Shown here: positions 6,798-13,387 of the stretch, piece by piece
Layout of the letters: each line of letters starts with the position of its first letter
Position numbering within the stretch: position 1 is the first letter of the stretch
Assembly: GCF_000331775.1 (NCBI RefSeq)
Contig: NZ_CAPJ01000228.1
Coordinates: 1 to 22,438, forward strand
Length of the DNA stretch: 22,438 nt
Reading direction: 5' to 3'
Source: Xanthomonas translucens pv. translucens DSM 18974
Lineage (GTDB): Bacteria > Pseudomonadota > Gammaproteobacteria > Xanthomonadales > Xanthomonadaceae
Program-made: the position numbers and the translations under genes
Notes under the pieces: model-generated
The model's input: only the letters and a program-made list of their open reading frames with translations
What the model was told of the DNA's origin: nothing
Database searches by the model: none

Positions 6798-9034
6798 GCA
6801 TGCACCCCCTGCTGATCGAACTGGGTACCGAGGAATTGCCGGTCAAGGCGCTGCCGGGCCTGGCGCAGGCCTTGTTCGATGGTGTGATCGCCGGGCTGGA
6901 GAAGCGCGGCATCGCGGTCGAACGCGGCGACGCCAAGCCGCTGTCCACCCCGCGGCGGCTGGCGGTGCTGCTGCCGGGCGTGGCCGCGGAGCAGCCGGAG
7001 CAGCGCTCGGAAGTGCTCGGCCCCTATCTCAACATCGCCCTGGACGCCGACGGCCAGCCGACCAAGGCGCTGGCAGGCTTCGCCGCCAAGGCCGGCATCG
7101 ACTGGACCGCGCTGGAGCGCACCAGCGACGCCAAGGGCGAGCGCTTCGTGCACCGTGCGGTGACCGCGGGCGCGCAGACCGCCGCGCTGCTGCCGGAGAT
7201 CCTGCGCGAAGCGATCGCGGCGATGCCGATCCCCAAGCCGATGCGCTGGGGCGACCACGACTACGGTTTCGCGCGGCCGGTGCACTGGCTGGTGCTGCTG
7301 TTCGGCAACGACGTGGTGCCGGTGCAGCTGTTCGGCGTGCAGGCCGACCGGGTCAGCCGCGGCCACCGCTTCCTGCACGACGCGCCGGTCGCGCTGGCCC
7401 AGCCGGGCGACTACGTGGCCGCGCTGCAGGCGGCGCAGGTGCTGGTGGACCCGGATGCGCGCCGCGCGCGCATCGTCGCCGAGGTCGAACAGGCCGCGCG
7501 CCAGGCCGGCGGCAGCGCGCGCATCTCCGACGACAACCTGGAGCAGGTGGTGAACCTGGTCGAATGGCCGTCGGCGGTGCTGTGCCATTTCGAGCCGGCG
7601 TTCCTGGCGGTGCCGCAGGAAGCGCTGATCGAAACGATGGAGAGCAACCAGAAGTTCTTCCCGGTGCTCGACGATGGCGGCAAGCTGACCGAGCACTTCA
7701 TCGGCATCGCCAACATCATCTCGCGCGACGTGGCCGAAGTGGCCAAGGGCTACGAGCGGGTGATCCGCCCGCGTTTCGCCGACGCCAAGTTCTTCTTCGA
7801 CGAGGACCTCAAGCAGGGCCTGGTCGCGATGGGCGAAGGCCTGGCCAGCGTGACCTACCAGGCCAGGCTCGGCAGCATCGCCGACAAGGTGCAGCGCGTG
7901 GCCGCGCTGGCCGAGGCGATCGCGCCGCTGGTCGGCGTGGATGCCGCGCAGGCACGCCGCGCCGCTGAGTTGAGCAAGAACGACCTGCAGTCGCGCATGG
8001 TCAACGAGTTCCCCGAACTGCAGGGCATCGCCGGGCGCCACTACGCCAAGGCCGCCGGCGAGGCGGGCGAGATCGCGCTGGCGATCGACGAGGCCTACCA
8101 GCCGCGCTTCGCCGGCGACGACATCGCGCTATCAAAGCTGGGCAAGGTGCTGGCGATCGCCGAGCGTCTGGATACGCTGGCCGGCGGCTTCGCCGCGGGG
8201 TTGAAGCCGACCGGCAACAAAGATCCGTTCGCGCTGCGGCGCAATGCGCTGGGGTTGGCGCGGACGGTGATCGAGAGTGGGTTTGATGTGGATGTGCGCG
8301 GGTTGCTTGATCAGGCATTGGATGCTGTCGCGTTTGCAAAGAGCCGACAAAAGGACAAGCAGGCTGAAACCGCTGCCGCAACAGCACGCGCTTCGGGCGC
8401 GGATGCCAATGCTGTTCCGAACGTAGGTGGCACCACGCTTGCCGAGCTTCACGAAATCTTCGATTTCATTCTCGACCGCCTGCGCGGCTACTACGCCGAC
8501 AAGGGCGTGCCGGCGACGCATTTCAATGCCGTGGCGGCGCTGTTCTCAGTCGCGGCTGAAGCCGCTCCTACAGGGAGCGCGGCGGTTTCTGTAGGAGCGG
8601 CTTCAGCCGCGACCGCCACCCACGGATCGCTCTACGACTTCGACCGCCGCATCGAGGCGATCGGCCTCTTCGCCACGCTGCCCGAGGCCGAGGCGCTGGC
8701 TGCGGCCAACAAGCGCATCCGCAACATCCTGCGCAAGGCCGACGGCGCCATCCCGGCGCAGATCGACCCGACCCTGCTGCGCGAGCCAGCCGAAAGCGCA
8801 CTGGCCGAAGCGGTGGAAGCGGCGATCGTGGAAACCGATGGCGCGCTGCGTCAGCACGACTACGTCACGGTGCTGAACTTCCTGGCGCGGCTGCGGCCGC
8901 AGGTGGACGCGTTCTTCGACGGGGTGATGGTCAACGTCGAGGACCCGGGGATCCGCGGCAATCGCCTGGCCCTGCTCAAGCGCCTGGGCGACCGCCTCGG
9001 CAGCGTCGCCGCGATCGAGCATCTGTCGTCGTAA
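6794..9034 (+). CDS. glyS: Glycine--tRNA ligase beta subunit, with a translated REP insertion
   Basis: This is a 746-residue beta subunit, which binds tRNA-Gly and is required with GlyQ for aminoacylation. Family signatures are clear: [18 protein letters not shown] at the start, [57 protein letters not shown] sequence, [41 protein letters not shown] and the C-terminal LYDFDRR...[12 protein letters not shown]. The family is usually about 690 residues long, so this protein is some 50 longer. Two segments look inserted. One is a Lys/Ala-rich linker at about 515-550 with AT-richer, atypical codons. The other is an Ala/Ser stretch at 585-609, coded by two inverted REP palindromes (8549-8571 and 8591-8613). 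The frame stays open through both, so the gene is probably functional. Confidence 0.97.
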   Translation: MSMHPLLIELGTEELPVKALPGLAQALFDGVIAGLEKRGIAVERGDAKPLSTPRRLAVLLPGVAAEQPEQRSEVLGPYLNIALDADGQPTKALAGFAAKAGIDWTALERTSDAKGERFVHRAVTAGAQTAALLPEILREAIAAMPIPKPMRWGDHDYGFARPVHWLVLLFGNDVVPVQLFGVQADRVSRGHRFLHDAPVALAQPGDYVAALQAAQVLVDPDARRARIVAEVEQAARQAGGSARISDDNLEQVVNLVEWPSAVLCHFEPAFLAVPQEALIETMESNQKFFPVLDDGGKLTEHFIGIANIISRDVAEVAKGYERVIRPRFADAKFFFDEDLKQGLVAMGEGLASVTYQARLGSIADKVQRVAALAEAIAPLVGVDAAQARRAAELSKNDLQSRMVNEFPELQGIAGRHYAKAAGEAGEIALAIDEAYQPRFAGDDIALSKLGKVLAIAERLDTLAGGFAAGLKPTGNKDPFALRRNALGLARTVIESGFDVDVRGLLDQALDAVAFAKSRQKDKQAETAAATARASGADANAVPNVGGTTLAELHEIFDFILDRLRGYYADKGVPATHFNAVAALFSVAAEAAPTGSAAVSVGAASAATATHGSLYDFDRRIEAIGLFATLPEAEALAAANKRIRNILRKADGAIPAQIDPTLLREPAESALAEAVEAAIVETDGALRQHDYVTVLNFLARLRPQVDAFFDGVMVNVEDPGIRGNRLALLKRLGDRLGSVAAIEHLSS
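8549..8571 (-). repeat. GTAG-type REP palindrome inside glyS (inverted copy)
   Basis: This 23-base element, read on the minus strand, begins GTAGGA and folds on the stem GCGGCT-TC-AGCCGC. It is an exact reverse complement of 8591-8613. In the glyS frame it codes for VAAEAAPT. It matches the GTAG-headed REP type known as SMAG in this family of bacteria. Confidence 0.92.
8591..8613 (+). repeat. GTAG-type REP palindrome inside glyS (direct copy)
   Basis: This is the partner of 8549-8571, identical in reverse complement, separated from it by 19 bases. It is translated as VGAASAAT within glyS. The same 23-base sequence occurs outside genes at 13187-13209 and, with one change, at 13300-13322. The family resemblance therefore comes from a mobile repeat and not from the gene. 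Confidence 0.92.
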
Positions 9035-9061
9035 GACGCGCGGCGGATGAATGCATGTAGA

Positions 9062-9087
9062 GGCTGCGAAAGCAGCCCCTGCTTTTT
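9062..9087 (+). terminator. Intrinsic terminator after glyS
   Basis: GGCTGC (9062-9067), loop GAAA (9068-9071) and GCAGCC (9072-9077) form a 6-bp stem with a GNRA-type loop. TTTTT follows at 9083-9087 after a 5-base spacer. It lies 28 bases after the glyS stop. The stem is short but GC-rich, so it is a likely end of the glyQ-glyS transcript. Confidence 0.7.
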
Positions 9088-9089
9088 CT

Positions 9090-9130
9090 GTGGGAGCGAC
9101 TCTGGCTGGCCTTGGGCCATCAGTCGCGAC
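9090..9130 (+). repeat. REP-like element with an enlarged loop
   Basis: The element has a GTGGGA head, then stem arms GCGACT and AGTCGC, ending in GAC, as in the other REPs. Instead of a 2-base loop it carries about 20 extra bases that contain their own hairpin, TGGCC-TTG-GGCCA. The sequence just after it, GAACGAAGCC, also follows the REP at 13187-13209, which supports common origin. It is the first half of an inverted pair with 9167-9188. Confidence 0.75.
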
Positions 9131-9166
9131 GAACGAAGCCAGCGATCCCGCAGCCAAGTGAAAGTA

Positions 9167-9188
9167 TCGGGACTGAAGTCCCTCCCAC
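9167..9188 (-). repeat. REP element, second subtype (GGGACT stem)
   Basis: Read on the minus strand it has a GTGGGA head and the stem GGGACT-TC-AGTCCC, then GA. The flank ACAGTGCACC recurs after the element at 13245-13267. With 9090-9130 it makes a two-REP unit in opposite orientation between the convergent genes glyS and rep. Confidence 0.85.
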
Positions 9189-9369
9189 AGTGCACCTGGC
9201 CGGCTATCGGCGAGTGCCAGCCAATCGGCTGCACTTGAAAAAGCCGCAGCCTCCCCCGAAAAGGGGGCCGTGGTCCCGGTGGGAGAAGGGAGATGCAAGG
9301 ACGCGCTTCACTCAGGCCTGCCACGCACCGCATACGCGCAACCGCCGCTACGAATCCCCACTCCCCGCC
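9189..9369. other. Remainder of the glyS-rep intergenic region, with a weak candidate rep terminator
   Basis: I see no gene in these 181 bases. On the minus strand CCCCC-TTTTC-GGGGG (9267 to 9253) forms a 5-bp stem. TTTTT occurs only at 9242-9238, after a 10-base GC-rich spacer, so it is at best a weak terminator for rep. Confidence 0.4.
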
Positions 9370-11346
9370 TCAATCAAACAACGCCTGGATCGCCGCCAGC
9401 CCGGCATTGGCGCGCTCCTTCTTGCGTTCGGCGTCGGCCACCGGGTCGGCGCCGTCGCGCTGCATCTCCTCGGCCGGGATCTCGGCGAAGAAGCGGCTGG
9501 GCTTGAGCCGGATGTGCTCGCCGAATTTGCGGGTCAGCTTGCTGTAGCTCATCCACAGCTGTTCCTTGGCGCGGGTGATGCCCACGTACAGCAGGCGCCG
9601 CTCTTCCTGCAGGTTGCCCTCTTCCAGGCTGACCTCGTGCGGCAGCACGCCGTCCTCGCAGCCGACGATGAACACGTAGCGGAACTCCAGGCCCTTGGAC
9701 GCGTGCATCGTCATCATCCGCACCTGGTTGCCGCCGTCGTCCTTGTCGTTGCGCGACAGCAGCGCCAGCTGCGCGGACAGGTCGCCGACGGTGGCGCCGC
9801 GCGGGCCGCCCTCGAACCATTTGGCCAGCTCTTCCAGATTGCCGCGGCGGCGCTGGAAGGTGGTTTCATCCTTGCACTGGCTGCGCAGTTCGCGGATCAA
9901 CCCGGACTGCTCGGCGAGCTGGCGCACCACGTCGGCCGAGGACAGGGTCAACGCCGCGGTGCGCAACTCCTGCAGCGTATCGACGAAATCGCTCAGGCCG
10001 TTGGCCGCGCGCGGCGGCAACTGCTGCAGCGCGCCCATCGACTCGGCCGCGCGCGACATCGGCAGATGCTTGGCCGAGGCCAGTTCCGCCAGCTTGGCCA
10101 GCGAGCTCGCGCCGACCTCGCGCTTGGGCGCCTGCACCGCGCGCAGGAACGCGGCATCGTCGTCGGGATTGACCAGCAGCCGCAGCCACGACAGCACGTC
10201 TTTCACTTCCTGCCGTTCCAGGAACGCGGTGCCGCCGGTGATGTGGTACGGCACGCCGGCGATCTGCAAGGCTTTTTCCAGCGGCCGCGACTGGAAGTTG
10301 CCGCGGAACAGGATGCAGAAATCGCTCCACGGCACCTGCTTGGCGGTACCCAGGTAGGCGATCTCGGCGGCGACCTTCTCCGCCTCGTGCTCGCTGTCGC
10401 GGCATTCCCAGACGCGGATGCGCTCGCCGTCGGCCTGGTCGCTCCACAGGGTCTTCAGGTGTTCGTGCGGGTTGTGCGCGATCAACGCATTGGCTGCGCG
10501 CAGCACGCAATTGGAACAGCGGTAGTTCTGCTCCAGCTTGACGATCTGCAACGCCGGATAGTCGCGCCCCATCTGCATCAGGTTTTCTGGGTTGGCGCCG
10601 CGCCAGGCGTAGATGCTCTGGTCGTCGTCGCCCACGCAGGTGAAGTTGCCGCGCGGGCCGGCCAGCATCGTCAGCAGCCGGTACTGCGCGTCGTTGGTGT
10701 CCTGGCTTTCGTCCACCAGCAGGTAGCCGATGCGCTCGCGCCAGGCCATCACGATGTCCTCGTTCTCCTCCAGCACCTGCACCGGCAGGCGGATCAGGTC
10801 GTCGAAATCCACTGCGTTGAACGTGCTCAGCCGCGCCTGGTAGCGCTCGTACAGGCTGGCCGCTTCCTGCTCGCGGTTGCTGCGCGCCGCGGCCATCGCC
10901 TGCTCCGGCGACAGCCCGGCGTTCTTGGCGCGCGAGATCAGGTTCTTGGCGTCGTCGATCGCATCGGGCTTGGCGCCGTGCATCAGGTCCTTGATCTGCG
11001 CGGCGGCATCGTCGGCATCGAAGATCGAGAAGCCGCGCTTCAGCCCGACCGCGGCGTGCTCGATCTGCAGGAATTTCAGCCCCAGCGCGTGGAAGGTGCA
11101 GATGGTCAGGCCGTCGGCGGCATCGCCCCGGATGCGCTTGGCCACGCGCTCGCGCATTTCCTTGGCCGACTTGTTGGTGAAGGTGATCGCGGCGATGCGC
11201 TTGGCCGGGTAGCGGCCGGTGGCGATCAGGTGCGCGATCTTTTCCACGATCACGCGGGTCTTGCCGCTGCCGGCGCCGGCCAGCACCAGCAGCGGGCCTT
11301 CGCAATGCAGCACCGCGGCGCGTTGGGGGGGATTGAGACCGTGCAT
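9370..11346 (-). CDS. rep: ATP-dependent DNA helicase Rep (UvrD/Rep superfamily 1)
   Basis: This is a 658-residue helicase, close to the length of E. coli Rep. It starts MHGLNPPQRAAVLHCEGPLL, the Q-motif region. Walker A is GAGSGKT (24-30), followed by IAAITFTNKSAKEMRERV (motif Ia), LLVDESQDTND (Walker B), CVGDDDQSIYAWRGA (motif III), LEQNYRCS (motif IV), MTMHASKGLEF (motif V) and EERRLLYVGITRAKEQL (motif VI). Rep is a 3'-5' translocase that clears proteins from DNA ahead of replication forks and helps restart. The Rep-like N-terminus and length favour Rep over UvrD or PcrA. Start 11346 was chosen because the longer reading to 12216 runs through tdk on the opposite strand. Confidence 0.93.
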   Translation of the reverse strand: MHGLNPPQRAAVLHCEGPLLVLAGAGSGKTRVIVEKIAHLIATGRYPAKRIAAITFTNKSAKEMRERVAKRIRGDAADGLTICTFHALGLKFLQIEHAAVGLKRGFSIFDADDAAAQIKDLMHGAKPDAIDDAKNLISRAKNAGLSPEQAMAAARSNREQEAASLYERYQARLSTFNAVDFDDLIRLPVQVLEENEDIVMAWRERIGYLLVDESQDTNDAQYRLLTMLAGPRGNFTCVGDDDQSIYAWRGANPENLMQMGRDYPALQIVKLEQNYRCSNCVLRAANALIAHNPHEHLKTLWSDQADGERIRVWECRDSEHEAEKVAAEIAYLGTAKQVPWSDFCILFRGNFQSRPLEKALQIAGVPYHITGGTAFLERQEVKDVLSWLRLLVNPDDDAAFLRAVQAPKREVGASSLAKLAELASAKHLPMSRAAESMGALQQLPPRAANGLSDFVDTLQELRTAALTLSSADVVRQLAEQSGLIRELRSQCKDETTFQRRRGNLEELAKWFEGGPRGATVGDLSAQLALLSRNDKDDGGNQVRMMTMHASKGLEFRYVFIVGCEDGVLPHEVSLEEGNLQEERRLLYVGITRAKEQLWMSYSKLTRKFGEHIRLKPSRFFAEIPAEEMQRDGADPVADAERKKERANAGLAAIQALFD

Positions 11347-11481
11347 GAAGACTTCCCTGGGCCGCGCATTGTAACGGGCGCCGGACGGCGCCGAGGACGG
11401 CGCCGCCGCGCGGGCGCTGAACGGGTTTTCCCGGGCGTATCCGGCCTGCGACGGGGCTGGCCGCCGCGCTAGAATCGGGCC
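11347..11481. promoter_or_regulatory. Divergent rep/tdk spacer; possible -10 box for tdk
   Basis: TAGAAT at 11470-11475, inside CTAGAATCGG, has the same context as the TAGAAT upstream of tatA. A start site 7 bases downstream would fall on the tdk ATG itself (11482). No Shine-Dalgarno precedes that ATG, so a leaderless tdk transcript is possible. The -35 is poor (CTGCGA). I see no clear rep promoter in the GC-rich remainder, which holds repeated GGCGCCG motifs. Confidence 0.35.
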
Positions 11482-12102
11482 ATGGCGAAACTGTATTTCT
11501 ACTATTCGGCGATGAACGCCGGCAAGACCACGACGCTGCTGCAGTCGGCGCACAACTATCGCGAGCGCGGCATGCGCACCGCGATCCTGACCCCGCAGCT
11601 GGACCACCGCGCCGGCAGCGGCGTGGTCGCCTCGCGCATCGGCCTGCGCGCCGATGGCAACACGTTCGTATCGGACACCGACCTGCTGGCGCTGCTGCAG
11701 GACGCCATCGCCCGAGACGGCGCGCTGCATTGCGTGCTGGTGGACGAGGCGCAGTTCCTCAGCCGCGCGCAGGTCTGGCAGCTCAGCGAGGTGGTCGACC
11801 GGCTGCGTATCCCGGTGCTGTGCTACGGCCTGCGCACCGATTTCCGCGGCGAGCTGTTCGAGGGCAGCCAGTATCTGCTGGCCTGGGCCGACGAACTGCA
11901 GGAAATCAAGACCATCTGCCACACCGGCAGCAAGGCGACGATGACCGTGCGTGTGGACGCCGACGGCCACGCCATGCAGGACGGTCCGCAGGTGGAGATC
12001 GGCGGCAACGAGCGCTACGTGTCGGTGAGCCGCGCCGAGTTCAAGAAGATCATGCGCGGCGAAGGCCGCATCGACCCGTTGCAGATCGCGCTGCCGCGGT
12101 AG
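11482..12102 (+). CDS. tdk: Thymidine kinase (type II)
   Basis: This is a 206-residue salvage enzyme that phosphorylates thymidine to dTMP with ATP. The P-loop is [12 protein letters not shown] (Lys15, Thr16), the catalytic Glu89 lies in [17 protein letters not shown] (114-121) fits the family, and the lasso region [13 protein letters not shown] (172-184) places the substrate. The usual zinc ribbon of the family is built from paired Cys (or His) residues. Here it is reduced to CHTG (146-149) and SRAE (183-186), so only one Cys remains and zinc is probably not bound. The active-site residues are intact. It is divergent from rep. Confidence 0.95.
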   Translation: MAKLYFYYSAMNAGKTTTLLQSAHNYRERGMRTAILTPQLDHRAGSGVVASRIGLRADGNTFVSDTDLLALLQDAIARDGALHCVLVDEAQFLSRAQVWQLSEVVDRLRIPVLCYGLRTDFRGELFEGSQYLLAWADELQEIKTICHTGSKATMTVRVDADGHAMQDGPQVEIGGNERYVSVSRAEFKKIMRGEGRIDPLQIALPR

Positions 12103-12328
12103 CGCAGCGCGGAGTCGGGCTGGCGTACGCAAGGATCGCCCGGTCCGCGTTGGCCAAGGCCTTGGCCTTGGCCTTGACCGCATGCGTAGGCGAGAACCGC
12201 CGCGAGCGCGATGCACTGATCTGGTGCGTACAACCGCCGCGTCCGCACGGCATAGGCCATTCGTCTATGGATCGCCGCCATAGCGCGCGGCTACACTCTG
12301 CGGCGATCGTACTCATGGAAAGAGAAAC
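12103..12328. other. Spacer with GGCCTT hexamer repeats and a small inverted repeat
   Basis: I see no gene in these 226 bases. GGCCTT is repeated three times in tandem at 12158-12175, just after a near copy, GGCCAA. CTATGG (12265-12270) and CCATAG (12278-12283) form a 6-bp inverted repeat. A TACACT at 12292-12297 could be the -10 box of the next gene, though no convincing -35 is visible. GGAAAGAG at 12315-12322 is a good ribosome binding site for the start at 12329. Confidence 0.4.
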
Positions 12329-13084
12329 ATGCATCAGTTCAAGGGATATGCCGCCGCCGGCTGCGCGGCGCTGGTCATTGCGGTTGCGCTGGCACTGTCC
12401 GGCCCGGCCGCCGCCGCCGACAACGCCCGTACGTTCGACGACATTCCGGCGCAGGTGATGACGGACGGGTTCCTCGAAGCGCACCTGGACCTGTTCTATC
12501 GCCGCGCCGGTATCCGCGCCGACAAGAAGGGCGAATTCGCCGAGGCAAAGAAGCACTATCTGCTCGCCGCGCGCTATGCCGACAAGCCGTCGCAGGCGCG
12601 GCTGGGCGAAATGTATTGGGAAGGCCAGGGCGTGGCGCAGGATCGCGCGCTGGGGTTCCTGTGGATGGCGCTGGCCTCAGAACGCGGCTACGACGCCTTC
12701 ACCACGCGCAAGATGGAGTACTGGAACAAGCTGACCCCCGAAGAGCGGCAGCGCGCGATCAAGCAGGACAAGAAGATGCTGGCCGAGTACGGCGACCAGG
12801 CGGCCAAGCCGCGCCAGGAAGCGGTGTTGCGGCGCGAAGCGGCGCGCAGCACCGGCAGCATGCTCGGCCACTCCGGCGCCTCCGGCGTGCAGATCAACGG
12901 CCCGCGCGGCGGCAGCATCGATCCGGAAGTGTTCTACGCCAAGGAATTCTGGGAACCGGCGGCGTACTGGAAACTGCAGGACCGGGTCTGGGACGGGCGC
13001 ACGCCGGGCCGCGTGGATATCGGCGATGTCGAGGACATCACCCAAGACACCGCGCCGAAGCCGCAGCAAGCGGCCAAGCCCTGA
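12329..13084 (+). CDS. Exported Sel1-like repeat protein
   Basis: This is a 251-residue protein with a classical signal peptide: MHQFKGYAAAGC, then a hydrophobic core ALVIAVALALS, with cleavage probably after AAA near residue 31. Residues 55-115 contain helix-turn-helix repeats of the Sel1/TPR kind, with KKGEFAEAKKHYLLAARYADKPSQARLGEMYWEGQGV and QDRALGFLWMALASERGY carrying the typical A-x-x-x-LG-x-MY-x-x-G spacing. The C-terminal half is polar with no domain I recognise (FYAKEFWEPAAYWKLQDRVWDG). It is probably periplasmic and may scaffold protein contacts, which is general for Sel1 proteins and not shown here. REP elements follow its stop. Confidence 0.75.
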   Translation: MHQFKGYAAAGCAALVIAVALALSGPAAAADNARTFDDIPAQVMTDGFLEAHLDLFYRRAGIRADKKGEFAEAKKHYLLAARYADKPSQARLGEMYWEGQGVAQDRALGFLWMALASERGYDAFTTRKMEYWNKLTPEERQRAIKQDKKMLAEYGDQAAKPRQEAVLRREAARSTGSMLGHSGASGVQINGPRGGSIDPEVFYAKEFWEPAAYWKLQDRVWDGRTPGRVDIGDVEDITQDTAPKPQQAAKP

Positions 13085-13132
13085 TGCCGCCGCAATGCGC
13101 GAAGCCGGTCTGCGCGCAGCATCGAGGAAAGC

Positions 13133-13155
13133 GTCGGGACTGAAGTCCCTCCCAC
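13133..13155 (-). repeat. REP element, GGGACT-stem subtype (unit 1)
   Basis: On the minus strand it has a GTGGGA head and the stem GGGACT-TC-AGTCCC, ending CGAC. It is the first of four REPs of alternating orientation, 49 bases after the Sel1-like gene. Confidence 0.9.
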
Positions 13156-13186
13156 AGCGCACCCAGCGCGTTGACCGCGCACCTCT

Positions 13187-13209
13187 GTAGGAGCGGCTTC
13201 AGCCGCGAC
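13187..13209 (+). repeat. REP element, GCGGCT-stem subtype (unit 1)
   Basis: It has a GTAGGA head and the stem GCGGCT-TC-AGCCGC, ending GAC. It is identical over 23 bases to the copy inside glyS at 8591-8613. With 13133-13155 it forms the first two-REP unit. Confidence 0.92.
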
Positions 13210-13244
13210 GAACGAAGCCGGTCACTGTGCAATTCCGCGAAAGC

Positions 13245-13267
13245 GTCGGGACTGACGTCCCTCCTAC
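13245..13267 (-). repeat. REP element, GGGACT-stem subtype (unit 2)
   Basis: On the minus strand it has a GTAGGA head and arms GGGACG and AGTCCC with one mismatch. It lies 112 bases after the corresponding element of unit 1. Confidence 0.9.
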
Positions 13268-13299
13268 AGTGCACCCAGCACCTCGGCCGCGCACCTCTT

Positions 13300-13322
13300 G
13301 TGGGAGCGGCTTCAGCCGCGAC
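13300..13322 (+). repeat. REP element, GCGGCT-stem subtype (unit 2)
   Basis: It has a GTGGGA head and the stem GCGGCT-TC-AGCCGC, ending GAC, and differs by one base from the glyS copy. It is 113 bases from the matching element of unit 1. The spacer between the two REPs of unit 2 also resembles that of unit 1 (GCACCCAGC and CCGCGCACCTCT shared), so the whole pair was duplicated. Confidence 0.92.
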
Positions 13323-13387
13323 CAACCAAGTCAGGTACTGCAAGCAGCGAGGCGCTGCCGCGCACAACGCGGCAGCCCCGGCTACGG

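Noticed and set aside
9281..9300. Another REP head (GTGGGAG) after the glyS-rep pair
   Set aside because: No matching stem follows the head sequence, so it is a chance match.
9112..11472. A 786-codon plus-strand open frame opposite rep
   Set aside because: Its composition is antisense-like (Gln, His, Arg, Ala, Leu) with no domain, while the minus strand codes for a complete helicase.
12158..12175. GGCCTT triplicate as a functional repeat or phase-variation tract
   Set aside because: Three hexamers outside any gene or promoter position are too few to argue for function. It is listed only as a local feature.
13131..13322. Possible short CRISPR-like array
   Set aside because: The repeats alternate in orientation, are of two kinds, are only four, and have related spacers. 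There are no cas genes. They are REP elements.
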